NCBI GenBank assembly: GCA_913042885.1
Contig: CAJWLW010000009.1
Location: forward strand, 1-40,694
Source: an uncultured Lentisphaeria bacterium
GTDB taxonomy: Bacteria; Verrucomicrobiota; Lentisphaeria; JABSQK01; CAJWLW01
Reading direction: 5' to 3'
Length of the DNA: 40,694 bases
A program made the translations under genes and the position numbers. The notes below the pieces were generated by a model that was given only the letters and a program-made list of their open reading frames with translations, did no database searches and had not been told where the DNA came from. This document shows positions 1 through 8,400 of the stretch, in pieces (the stretch's first letter is position 1; every line of letters begins with the position of its first letter).

Positions 1-216
1 TTTGTGTACGCCGGCATGACGAAGGTGTGGCTCGATTCCCAGGAGGATCGCCAGGAAACGCTGGACCGCGTCAACAGCATGCACCCGGGTGGTCGCATCG
101 GAACGCCGGAGGACATCGGCAACCTCGTCGCTTCCCTCTGCACCGATCTCGGCGGCTTTATCAACGGTGTGAATGTGATCATCGACGGCGGGCTGACGAC
201 GATGCTGCATCATTGA
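1..216 (+). CDS. SDR family oxidoreductase, C-terminal part
   Basis: This is the last ~71 residues of a short-chain dehydrogenase/reductase. The frame is open from base 1, so the gene begins outside the window. The tail GRIGTPEDIGNLVASL followed by a segment ending in NVIIDGG is the classical SDR C-terminus (the 'P-E-[DE]-[IV]-A' helix, then the '[ITV]-DGG' strand that closes the Rossmann fold). The catalytic Tyr/Lys would lie upstream and cannot be checked. Such enzymes are cytosolic NAD(P)-dependent alcohol or sugar dehydrogenases. In this sugar-catabolic setting a sugar-acid or polyol dehydrogenase is plausible, but the substrate cannot be read from this fragment. The next gene converges on it across a repeat-containing gap. 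Confidence 0.85.
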   Translation, partial: FVYAGMTKVWLDSQEDRQETLDRVNSMHPGGRIGTPEDIGNLVASLCTDLGGFINGVNVIIDGGLTTMLHH

Positions 217-314
217 TTTTGCTTCGCAAAATCAAGAAGATAGCTGACGCTCGCGAAGAGTTTGACCGGAATTCTTACAACTATGACGCCGAATTAACGT
301 CGCGCGCGCGCACA

Positions 315-442
315 GTAGCGGCGGGGCGCTGAACCGCCGCCTTGCGCGTAAAGTGCGAATCCCTACGTGAGCCTGGCGTCGACATAGCGGCTTTCTTTCG
401 GAACTCTGTTCGCGCGGCCGCGGTTCAGCGCCCCGCGGCTAC
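315..442. repeat. REPIN-like pair of inverted hairpin repeats, type A
   Basis: Two 23-base arms (315-337 and 420-442) are reverse complements with one mismatch, separated by 82 bases. Each arm lies in its own hairpin. The left one has a 7-bp stem (318-324 with 334-340) around the loop GGCGCTGAA. The right one has a 7-bp stem (417-423 with 433-439) around the exact reverse complement of that loop. The two stems differ at paired positions, so pairing is preserved by compensating changes. The right arm covers the stop codon of the GH36-like gene. The arrangement matches REP doublets (REPINs/BIMEs). It could also act as a transcription terminator between convergent genes, although no T-run is present. 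Confidence 0.55.
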
Positions 443-2472
443 TTTGACCGCTCGTACCGGTACCAGGCCGTGCCCTGGATGTCGTTGATCGTGATCGACA
501 GCGTCTTGCCGCCTTCGAGTTTGCGGGTGCGGCCGCTGTCCATGTCGGTCAATCGGTAGGACTTGCCGGGCTTCAGGCCGCGCAGCTCAGCCTTCGTTTT
601 AGACGCCGGGGATTCGACGCGGAAGACGAGCAGAAACCCTTCGTCCGTCTCCGGATCATGGAACTGCCAGCCGTCGTAATCTGCCAGTGTCGTTGGCGTG
701 AACAATGGATAGAAATCCTTCATCAGCAAGTGGCGTATCGACTTGTACCTTTCGATTTCGGCCCGCAAGGCATCCTTGACCTTCGCCGAGAAATATTGCG
801 ACTGCTCGGACAACAGCAGCGTACCCGCCATCTGCGAACGCATGACAAATGACGGGTAACCCTCGCGCTTGAACGACGCGAGCGTCTGCTGGCGTCGGGC
901 CGGATGCGACATCCACAAAAATGCGGAGTTCGCATAGCAGCCGGGCAAGACATGGTTGACACCTTTCTTGAACCAGCGGATTGCTTCTGTACTCAGCGAG
1001 TTGTCGTTGATCCATGCGGAGTTCGCCCGGCGCAGCGTACCGAGATCCATGCGGTAACCGCCTCCGGCGCAGGCTTCGATGTGCAGCTGCGGGCAGCGTT
1101 CGCGCAGCTCGTCGGCGAGCGCCATCACGCCGTGGCCGTAGCCGAGCTGGAGTTTGCCACTGTCTTTCTCCGATTCATTGGCCTCCCAGAACGGGGCCGG
1201 GGCATTGTTAAAGTCCCAGCGCAGCCACTCCAGGCGGTAGCGCTCGACCCAGCCGACCATGAAATCGCACACCTGCCGGCGCACATCCGGATCTTCGAGG
1301 CGCAGCAGCCGATCATTGTGTCGCGCTCTGCCGTAGACGAGGTTCGGTCGGTTCGTCGCCTGATGGAACCAGTCGGGATGCTTCTTCACCCAATGGCTGC
1401 CTTCCATCGCAAACTCGATCTCGAGCCATGACCCGAACTTCATGCCGAGGGCTTCGACGTACTCGACGATTTCGTCGAAGCCGTTCGGGAAGCGTCGCTT
1501 GTCGAGCCGCTCCCAGTTGCCGACGCCGTCGCGGAAGCCACCGGCAAACCACTCGGCGTCGACAACGAAATACTCGGCCCCGATCTCGGCGTATGCCTTT
1601 GCTTCCTTCTTGAGCGTTTCGACCGTCCAGTCGGACGGCAGACCGTAATAGTGGTTATAGGTGACGGGCAGCAAAGGCGCATCGGGCACGGGCTGCACGA
1701 CGTGACGTGTGATGTGCCGGCGCAGCAGGTTTGAGCCGTCGTGGATATCGCCGTTGAAGAATCCCAGGCTGGCTTTTGGCATGTCGAACGATTCGCCGGG
1801 GCCGAGTTCAAAATCGGTGTAGGCGACGTGAGGCAGCAGCAACATGTTCGAGCCGGCGCGATTGATCATCGTGATCCAACGACACGGCCACTCGATGTAG
1901 CAGAAAAAACCGTCGCGGGTTTCCGGGTCGATGACGAACGCGAACGGCAGCTCGCTTTCCGTCGAGCGTCCGCCGTAGCGTCCGCCGAACAGCGTCTTGC
2001 CGCTTTCCCAGCCCAACTCCACTTCCTTGACTGTATAGGCTGTCGGCGGGAAACAGCTTTCGACCGAGCCGCCGCTGTTAACCCAGCTGACGTGCGGCCG
2101 GCTCGCCACCGGAATCCTGAAGTCCACGGCGAGAACCAGTGGGCCTCGAACATTCCTGAGTTTCTTACGACCGCGATTGGTGAGGCGTCCGTCGATCTCG
2201 ACGACGCCCGTGTCGTCGAACACTTCGTAACGAACGTCGGCGCGGACTTTTGTGCCGCTGTGTTCCCAGCGTGCTTGGACGGTCCGGCCGTAATCAGTCT
2301 GTCGTTCTTTGCACGCGACCAGCTTCAGGCCGTCCGGGAACTGCGTGAATCCAACGTTGGCGCTCTCCCAGGAAAATCCGGCGCGCGACTGCATGCCGCG
2401 CTGGAACGCATTCGAGGAACGCGGGAAAAGCGATGGATAGGTGAAATCCGATGATTGCTTAGATTTGGCCAT
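439..2472 (-). CDS. GH36-like alpha-galactosidase (clan GH-D)
   Basis: This 677-aa protein has no signal peptide and is probably cytosolic. Residues ~1-265 form a beta-sandwich typical of GH36, ~266-600 a TIM barrel, and ~600-677 a small C-terminal beta domain. Strand motifs are clear: YFVVDAEWFAGG (301-312), GSWLEIEFA (347-355), and LRWDFN with Asp420 as predicted nucleophile. HIEACAGGGYRMDLG (464-478) matches the conserved Cys-Gly loop, and WINDNS carries Asp490 as predicted acid/base. The family hydrolyses terminal alpha-galactosides, or related alpha-linked sugars, with retention. The ATG at 2472 is preceded by no strong ribosome site. The gene stands alone on the minus strand between two repeat pairs. 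Other clan GH-D specificities such as alpha-N-acetylgalactosaminidase are possible. Confidence 0.85.
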   Translation of the reverse strand: MAKSKQSSDFTYPSLFPRSSNAFQRGMQSRAGFSWESANVGFTQFPDGLKLVACKERQTDYGRTVQARWEHSGTKVRADVRYEVFDDTGVVEIDGRLTNRGRKKLRNVRGPLVLAVDFRIPVASRPHVSWVNSGGSVESCFPPTAYTVKEVELGWESGKTLFGGRYGGRSTESELPFAFVIDPETRDGFFCYIEWPCRWITMINRAGSNMLLLPHVAYTDFELGPGESFDMPKASLGFFNGDIHDGSNLLRRHITRHVVQPVPDAPLLPVTYNHYYGLPSDWTVETLKKEAKAYAEIGAEYFVVDAEWFAGGFRDGVGNWERLDKRRFPNGFDEIVEYVEALGMKFGSWLEIEFAMEGSHWVKKHPDWFHQATNRPNLVYGRARHNDRLLRLEDPDVRRQVCDFMVGWVERYRLEWLRWDFNNAPAPFWEANESEKDSGKLQLGYGHGVMALADELRERCPQLHIEACAGGGYRMDLGTLRRANSAWINDNSLSTEAIRWFKKGVNHVLPGCYANSAFLWMSHPARRQQTLASFKREGYPSFVMRSQMAGTLLLSEQSQYFSAKVKDALRAEIERYKSIRHLLMKDFYPLFTPTTLADYDGWQFHDPETDEGFLLVFRVESPASKTKAELRGLKPGKSYRLTDMDSGRTRKLEGGKTLSITINDIQGTAWYRYERSK

Positions 2473-2493
2473 TGTGTGTATCCCAAAGTCGTT

Positions 2494-2625
2494 AAGTAGG
2501 ACGGGGCTCCTGCCAGGTCATTGATGTTAGAATTCGGATTCTCATGAAGATCACCGCGTTGGGTACGGGTTTCTGGATGTCGCTTCATAAGCGCCCAATG
2601 ACGTGGCGGGAGCCTCGTCCCACTT
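2494..2625. repeat. REPIN-like pair of inverted repeats, type B
   Basis: Two 30-base arms (2494-2523 and 2596-2625) match in inverted orientation at 26 of 30 positions, with a 72-base spacer. The core reads GGACG(R)GGCTCC(Y)GCC. The total length (~132 bases), and the overlap of the right arm with the stop codon of the upstream minus-strand gene, are the same as for the type A pair at 315-442, but the arm sequence is different. It fills the gap between ppnP and the GH36-like gene. No transposase is attached. Confidence 0.5.
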
Positions 2626-2803
2626 AGTCAAGATATGAGCAGCAGTAGTCGGTCAGCTCGCGAACTTTCAGTTCGAACTTGCTGTTTGCCGCGACTTCAA
2701 ACTGGTCGCCGCCGCTGAATGTCTGCCAGTCGTTAGTGCCCGGCAGCAACACGTCGAGTGTGCCGGCCAGGATCTCCATGATCACATTGGTAAATTCCGA
2801 CAT
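2624..2803 (-). pseudogene. ppnP: PpnP-type nucleoside phosphorylase with in-frame internal deletion
   Basis: PpnP is a small cupin that phosphorolyses purine and pyrimidine nucleosides and is normally ~95-105 aa. Here only 59 residues remain. The first seven, MSEFTNV, match the usual N-terminus. They are joined directly to MEILAGTLDVLLPG, the mid-protein strand, and the rest runs normally through DWQTFSGGDQFEVAANSKF to LTDYCCSYLD. About 45 residues covering the first cupin strands are missing without a frame change. An AGGA ribosome site stands ~10 bases before the ATG at 2803. The frame is open further upstream to 2860, but that part does not resemble PpnP. It is most likely non-functional. 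Confidence 0.75.
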
Positions 2804-2888
2804 CGAGATACGGTCCTGTTTGAGGTTGAGGAATGAGGCCGTAACGTTAGCACCATCCGATCAACTTCCCAAAAAGGACGCCTCTGAA

Positions 2889-3632
2889 ATGATACTTAAA
2901 CCGGACCCTGTCGAAGGGCAGATTACTGTCTCTGTCGATGACGAACGTCGATGGTCACTGCTGGTGCCCGAGACGATCAGTTGCCGTGAGCTGGCGCTGC
3001 CGGAGTGTCATGTAATTCCGCCGAACTGGAGCGAGACTGCGACGGGCCGGCTTGTTACACAGTCATTCGAGGAGGCGCGCGTGCGCTACGAGTGCAGCAT
3101 CGACATCATCGACGACGGGACGCTCGAACTTATGCTGACGGTCCACAACGATCGTGATGAACCGATGACGGACACGGAAGCCGACTTCTGCTGTGCCTGC
3201 GCCTATTGCGTCTGGAACACGCCGGCAGATGACGTCGACCGCAGCTGGATCAATCCACCGTTCCACGGGCCGCGCAAGGAGAAGAACACGGATTGGGCAG
3301 ATCGCAGCCTGATCGCAACCAGGGACGGCATGGTTGCCGTGGCCGAGATCAACAAGCACTTTCCGGTGCCGTCGAACCGCGTTGTGCCCGGCAAGAACAT
3401 CGCCGATTTCCCGTTCATCATGTGTCAGTCCGAAGACCGCACCGAGATTTTCGGCATCGGCTGGGACCGTGCCAGCCGGCTGTTCTGTGCGATGTGCAGT
3501 TGTATCCATGCGGTGGCCTGGCTCGGGACGATTCCGGCAGACGAGTCGTGCACACGTCGCGGCCGCTTTTACTATGCAAAGACAGATCCGTATCAGCTGC
3601 TGGCAAGGTTTCAGCGCGACTTCGATTTATAG
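2889..3632 (+). CDS. hypothetical protein, 247 aa
   Basis: I do not recognise this protein. The start is set at ATG 2889, which follows AAGGA (2874-2878) at a good distance. The open frame reaches back to 2679 but runs antisense through ppnP there. The chain has no signal peptide. It alternates short hydrophobic strands with many acidic and aromatic residues, suggesting an all-beta fold. An early Cys cluster (FCCACAYC) and a later MCSCIHAVAW segment are notable. The segment SWINPPFHG, and the repeated mention of the enclosed face by charged loops, resemble sugar-active beta-sandwiches, but that is an impression only. It is divergent from the ppnP remnant, and their starts are separated by ~85 bases. 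Confidence 0.6.
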   Translation: MILKPDPVEGQITVSVDDERRWSLLVPETISCRELALPECHVIPPNWSETATGRLVTQSFEEARVRYECSIDIIDDGTLELMLTVHNDRDEPMTDTEADFCCACAYCVWNTPADDVDRSWINPPFHGPRKEKNTDWADRSLIATRDGMVAVAEINKHFPVPSNRVVPGKNIADFPFIMCQSEDRTEIFGIGWDRASRLFCAMCSCIHAVAWLGTIPADESCTRRGRFYYAKTDPYQLLARFQRDFDL

Positions 3633-3679
3633 GAAGAATGAGAAGTATGATCGGCCATCATTCCCATTCTTCCTATTCC

Positions 3680-3790
3680 TCACGAATCACGCACGCCGAA
3701 CTGCGACACATCGATTGGTTCGAACCCGAGTGCCAGGGCAGGGGAGTCGGGTTGCAGGCTGTAGTCGTCATTTGCGGGATCGACATGGAA
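3680..3790 (-). pseudogene. C-terminal remnant of a right-handed beta-helix protein
   Basis: The minus strand keeps 36 codons reading FHVDPANDDYSLQPDSPALA, then LGFEPIDVSQFGVR and a stop. 'DYxLxxxSPAlxxGFxPIDxSxxGxR' is the standard end of secreted parallel beta-helix (pectate-lyase-like) proteins in PVC bacteria. A stop codon at 3791-3793 precedes it in frame and no start is available, so the several hundred residues upstream are gone. Just beyond its stop is a CAT/TTCC-rich stretch (3650-3680). Confidence 0.6.
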
Positions 3791-3992
3791 TCAGTTCTCG
3801 CTTTGAGTTAGAAGGTCGGGAATTCGAGGTAATTTCCAGCCCGTGTTTGATACTCAAGAGATATTGAGCGAGAATGAGCTGGATTGCGTTACGGTATGTT
3901 GAATTATACCACCGAAACAGCCCCGATGGCAAACATCTTGCAAACTTTTTAACCAAAACATCCGAAAAGCCGCGTCAAGTCTGGATTCATGG

Positions 3993-4042
3993 TCAGGCTC
4001 ATAACCTGAAGGTCGTTGGTTCAAATCCAACCCCCGCTACCA
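3993..4042 (+). tRNA. 3' part of tRNA-Met(CAT); fragment
   Basis: From 3993 on the sequence folds as a tRNA 3' half. The anticodon stem is TCAGG (3993-3997) with CCTGA (4005-4009), and the loop CTCATAA holds anticodon CAT at 4000-4002. Next come the variable loop AGGTC and a T-arm GTTGG/TTCAAAT/CCAAC (4015-4031). The acceptor 3' strand is CCCCGCT (4032-4038), followed by discriminator A and an encoded CCA (4040-4042). The matching 5' acceptor AGCGGGG and a D-arm are absent upstream, so this cannot be a working tRNA. A 3' tRNA fragment starting at the anticodon arm is what site-specific integration leaves at one end of an island. Confidence 0.75.
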
Positions 4043-4045
4043 TTC

Positions 4046-4082
4046 AAGGGTTTGGAACGAAAGTTCCAAACCCTTTTTTTTT
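4046..4082 (+). terminator. Strong intrinsic terminator after the tRNA fragment
   Basis: A perfect 13-bp stem (4046-4058 with 4063-4075) with a GAAA tetraloop is followed by an uninterrupted T-run to 4082. This is a textbook rho-independent terminator and probably the native terminator of the tRNA-Met gene whose 3' half lies immediately before it. Confidence 0.9.
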
Positions 4083-4136
4083 AGCAAATCACGTCGATTC
4101 TCGCGCTTCCGGTTCCAAATTTCACCGAATCTGAAA

Positions 4137-4153
4137 CACCGTGAACAACGGTG
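4137..4153. repeat. Short inverted repeat CACCGT-N5-ACGGTG
   Basis: A perfect 6-bp inverted repeat with a 5-base spacer lies in the AT-rich gap between the tRNA terminator and the pseudopilin remnant. The same gap holds two copies of ACATTTTGC (near 4157 and 4190). It could be a recombinase or regulator site, and nothing in the sequence decides between them. Confidence 0.25.
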
Positions 4154-4256
4154 GAACATTTTGCCGCAAGAAGCAAAACAATCGGGCAAACATTTTGCGG
4201 GGTCAGCAGCGGATCACACGAGTTTACGGACCGTATCTAAGTGCCATTCTGTACTA

Positions 4257-4583
4257 CTACGGATTAATCTGGCCGTTATCCCAGTGACCGACGTAGTACC
4301 CCTCACAGTTTGAACTAGGTCCCCACTGCGACGGTGACCAAGGGATGTTGTACGCCAGGGAATTCTGATGCTTATGCATCTCGATGTGCCCGTCGGCATA
4401 GCCGACGTTGATCTCCGATATCGTCCCGGCCGGCAACAGGAGCGCCGCCAGGATTGCGATAATGGCGATAACAACTAAAAGTTCAATGAGTGTGAACCCG
4501 GCGCTACGCCGGAGACTGAACAACGGTAGGGGATTCGAAATGCCGGTTGCGGACGGGCGAATATTCTTTTCGGATATCATCAT
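4257..4583 (-). pseudogene. Type II pseudopilin with internal deletion
   Basis: This 108-aa frame joins the start and the end of an H-X9-DG pseudopilin and lacks the middle. Residues 1-29 are the leader ending in SAG, with cleavage predicted between Gly29 and Phe30. Glu34 is the invariant +5 Glu, and the hydrophobic helix runs to LLLPA. The sequence then jumps to ISEINVGYADGHIE, the C-terminal DG motif, whose His partner is lost (Thr at its position). Intact relatives in this window are 224 and 295 aa. The start is ATG 4583 (a double ATG). The frame is open further upstream, but there it runs antisense through the PhyH remnant. Confidence 0.7.
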
Positions 4584-4607
4584 GTCTTTTGAGGTAACGC
4601 CGGGCCG

Positions 4608-4958
4608 GTGACAGTCGAGAACGGCTGCATGCAGTTCGTCCGCGGCAGTCACCAAAGGGATGTGTTCGAGCATCGCAGCATGAACGACAACCCGCGCATT
4701 CACGCCCTCGAACTGACCTCCGAGGAGATGGGGAACGTCGTCGATCCCGTGGCGTGCCCGCTACCCGCCGGCGGTGCTACGCTGCACGATGCGTACACGC
4801 TGCACTATGCCGGCCCGAATCAGACGGATCGGGAACGGCGCGCCCTCATTCTAAAGGCCCAGATCGAACCCGTACCCACGGGTAGGCCCCGCAGCTTCCC
4901 GTGGATGGAAGCGTGGGATACCGCCGGTATGAAACGAGCGGAAGCGAGCGACAGATGA
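4608..4958 (+). pseudogene. Phytanoyl-CoA dioxygenase (PhyH) family, C-terminal remnant
   Basis: About 116 residues of the C-terminal half remain. ENGCMQFVRGSH is the strand after the iron site. PAGGATLHDAYTLHYAGPN carries the distal iron-binding His, and RRALIL the 2-oxoglutarate-binding Arg. The N-terminal half with the His-x-Asp motif is missing: homology begins exactly at the GTG at 4608, abutting the upstream region of the pseudopilin remnant. Full members are ~250-300 aa Fe(II)/2-oxoglutarate oxygenases. Without HxD it cannot bind iron normally. Its stop overlaps the start of the next small frame (ATGA). Confidence 0.7.
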
Positions 4959-5092
4959 CACTTACCGGAAAACTCTTCACGATCTGCGTAACGGACAACC
5001 TGGGCCTGGAGATCGGCGACCGGGGCGGATCAGTTGCGTGGGTGACCGCCGCCGACACACCGCCGTGCCTCGTGCTCGAGTGGACGCCGTAG
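4955..5092 (+). CDS. Small orphan frame, 45 aa, probably truncated
   Basis: The frame begins at an ATG that overlaps the PhyH stop by four bases, as in a translationally coupled operon. The product is MTLTGKLFTICVTDNLGLEI and a further 25 residues ending LVLEWTP. It reads like the first strand pairs of a sugar-binding beta-sandwich cut short, but no family can be named. Its position in a row of truncated genes suggests a 5' remnant. Confidence 0.35.
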   Translation: MTLTGKLFTICVTDNLGLEIGDRGGSVAWVTAADTPPCLVLEWTP

Positions 5093-5178
5093 AGAGTTCA
5101 GATTCTTTTTGTCGCCTCGATCGCATCCGACAAGATCTACAGTAGCCGACGGCACGAACCATCCAACCACCCGATAAA

Positions 5179-5238
5179 ATGAGATTCCTGCTGTTCCTCG
5201 TATTCGCCCTCATTGCGTTCAGCACCAGCGCTGCATGA
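5179..5238 (+). pseudogene. Orphan signal-peptide frame, 19 aa
   Basis: MRFLLFLVFALIAFSTSAA followed by a stop is a complete Sec signal peptide with nothing after it. In the +1 frame the next ~30 codons stay open and read like protein (GLSGAAFGRDGLSVALPSWL), which suggests a frameshifted or deleted exported protein gene. No further remains are recognisable before 5400. The rest of 5093-5400 holds nothing I can name. Confidence 0.3.
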
Positions 5239-5400
5239 ACACGGGTTATCCGGAGCGGCGTTCGGTCGCGACGGTCTGAGCGTGGCGCTGCCGTCGTGGC
5301 TGAAGTCGAATGCTGCCTCCGCGGCACTGTGTTCGGCGTGATTACTGGGACCAAGAGGCAGTTGTCATATCTTGGCCCCGGGCTTTTCCACTTCCCCCAT

Positions 5401-8400
5401 TCACTTTTCCGCCATGATGCTCACCGGCTTGTACAGCCCGCCGTCGCCGGAATAATTGTGCACCCGGATAGCCAGCAGATGATCGCTGCCGCTTTGCAGG
5501 CTGCCTGTCACATCCAATAGAAACGGCTTGGACCAGGTGGTGTGTGGGAACGCCGTGTCGTACCACGCCACAAGCTTGCCGTCGATATACAGAAAGGCCC
5601 CTTCGTCCACCGCCTCGAACAACACGAACACACGCTTGCCATCGGGCAATGCCGGACACTTGTACTGCAGGCGATACCAGCCTTCACCCAGATTTTTGTA
5701 GCCCTGCGTATCCCAGAATTCACTGATCCGGATGGACGTCAGGTCGTCTGACGGGAAGTCCGGCTTGTAGAAACCTTTCGCCGTACCGATGCCCTTCGGA
5801 TCTGCTTTGAAGCGCCAGCCTTCGAGCGGCAACCGCGCCACCACCTCAAGTTTCGGTACGAGGTCGCGACATTTTGCACCGTCGATATATCGCGCCGTTT
5901 TCGGCGGTGTCGCACCGAAGCCGGATTCTTTCTGCTCGTCGACAAATTCCCCGTCCTTGGTTAATTCGCGCAGCTCATCGGCGATAGGCGCTGTCCGTAT
6001 TCCCAATTCCTCGAGTCGTTTGACCAGATGATTTTTGGTGTCGGCCCCGACATTCGGGTTTTTCAACAAGGTTATCATCGGTTGCAGGTCTTCAGCATCG
6101 CCGGTGATACAAAAAATCGCGCAATACGAGTCGGTGTGCGAAATGTTCGGGTTCGTCCGTGCCGCGTACTCACGCAACGCCGGCAATGCATCCGTTGCCG
6201 CGGGGCCAATGGCCGCGAGCGCGTTGATGATTTCCATCTTGTCCGGATTCTCGGCGTGCAGCTCCGAGAGTTTGGCGGCGACAGGCGCGGCATGCTCACC
6301 GAGACGCTTGATCAGCGCTAGCATTGCCTGGCGCACTGATGGCGCGGAATTGTCCAGCGCGCGAGCGACCGCGGGCATTGCCGGTTTGGCAAGCGGTCCC
6401 ATCACCCCCAACATTTCGGCGACCCGTCTGGTGATGTCCGGATGCGTATCTTCCAGCGCAATAGCGAGCGGTTCGACGATTGCCGTCGCATGGTTTGAGG
6501 GTATATGGGGAGCGTTGCGTTTGTATTTTTCGACGGGACAACCGATTCCTCCAAGGGCCATGATTGCGCCGATCCGGACGTACGGATCCGGATGCTCGAG
6601 CAGTTTCGCGATCACGGGCACAGTTTGCCAGGCCCGCGGGCCGATGGCTTCGAGTGCATGGAGGGCCGGCATGCGCGTGTCCGGATCATTCAGCAATGTC
6701 GCCAACCGCTTGGCGGCCGGCCACGCCTTGTCACCCATCTCGTATAAGGCCCACACTGCGGCGCGGCGCTCTGCTGTATCGCTGCGGGTCGTCCCCAGCA
6801 GACAGGCTGCCACCGTCTTGCCGCGATATGTCGCTGCTTCGTCCTTGACTCGTGCGAGCGGCCGCCGCTGCTCGGGCGTGTTGGTTAACGGCTCCAGTTT
6901 AGTGATGTAATCTGCTGCCTGTTCACGAATTGCATCAAATTCATCCGTTGCCAATGGCTTGCCTGCCGCCACTTTCAGCGGCTGCACGAGCCGCAGACGA
7001 CTCCGCAGCTCAGTCAGCCACGCCGCTGCTTCGACCGCGACTGGCGTATCGCGGTTCGCAGCAATACCGTCTTCGAGCATTTGCAGATAGCGGTAGTCAT
7101 CGATACCCTCGCGACGGGCTTCCCAACCGGTCACGGGCATCGGCTCTTGACTGTCCGGCGGGAACCACGCATGCCGATGATGAATGTGGTGATAGGCCCA
7201 GATCCAATTGCCCTGCAACTCATGCGTCCAGGTGAAGAATCCGGCAAAAAAACGCTCTTTCAGGGGGTCGTGGCCTTCGCGCCAGATAGTGAAAGAGAAG
7301 GTGAGCAAGTCTGCACCGAGACGCTTTGTTTCTGCCGCCGCTTCCGGCGTGACCAATCCCTCGCCAACACTGAGCACATCACATAGGTTGGGGATTGAAT
7401 AACCATAAAACGAAACGATGTCTGCGAGATCGACGCTCATTCGCCGGTTTAGACCGCGGTATTTTGCGCACGCCTTTCGAAGCACAACAAGATCACTGGG
7501 ATAGTCCGGTTCATCGGCGGCAAAACCAGCGAACTCAGGCCAGCCCCGTCTCGGGGTCTCAGCCAGCAACCAGTCGATCGATTCCTTCAATTTTTCCGGG
7601 CTGTTATCAGGCGCAATGTCACCGAGCATGAGACTCATGACATTCGGGTCAAGCAGCTCCGCTTCCATGGCGAGCGGCAGCAGTTTATGCAAGACATGAT
7701 TGTTGCGCGGCGGCAGCGGATGAAGGTCTGAGGCGGGATAGAAGACACATGCATTCTGGCCGTGGGCAGCCATGTCACGGTAGATCTTGAGGACCGTCTC
7801 ATTCGCGACGCCGACGCCCCCGAAGCGTTTTGGCAGCATGTCTTCGCGAAACCACATGCCGAACGAAACCCGCGGCCGTTGCAGCGCAAACGGTCGCACC
7901 GTCACCGCGAGCGGAATCACCGTTTCCGGTTTTCCCGCCGGCTGTATGCGGACTTTTCCGCGATGCAGACCCGGCTTACAATCGGCTGCCGCGCGGAACG
8001 TCAGCCAGAAGTTGACGGTATTGCCCTTTGGCAACGCGGCAAACACATTGCTGCGCTGCAGATGAATCTCGCTGGGGAGCCAGCCCCGAATCTCAGCGGC
8101 ATCGACGGGTTGAAACTCGAAGTATTCCTTGATCTCCGGGCTGATGCGGTGATAAACGGTGACGGGCAGATCGCATTCGACCTGTACCTTCAGCTTTTCA
8201 ATGCCGTCGGTGAGTGCGTGCACCCCGAACTGAATCGACTCATACTCATCCGAGGCGAGCGTGCACGCCAGCGATTTTGCAATGGTCTCTCGCGCCGGAA
8301 CGTGCGTCGCCGGCAAGTTCACCAGGTTTGAATAGTTGAAGACAACGTACCCGTCTTGTTTCTCTACGGATGTCCATTCGGCGCCGGCATCGGCCACCGC

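Noticed and set aside
2679..2888. An N-terminal extension of 70 residues on the 247-aa gene
   Set aside because: This part is antisense to the ppnP remnant, and a good ribosome site with ATG stands at 2874-2891.
3960..4042. An intact tRNA-Met gene
   Set aside because: No 5' acceptor strand (AGCGGGG) or D-arm lies within a tRNA length upstream; only the 3' half is present.
6035..6910. A 291-codon plus-strand open frame rich in Ala/Ser
   Set aside because: It is the mirror of the HEAT-repeat region on the other strand; its apparent low complexity comes from the repeats.
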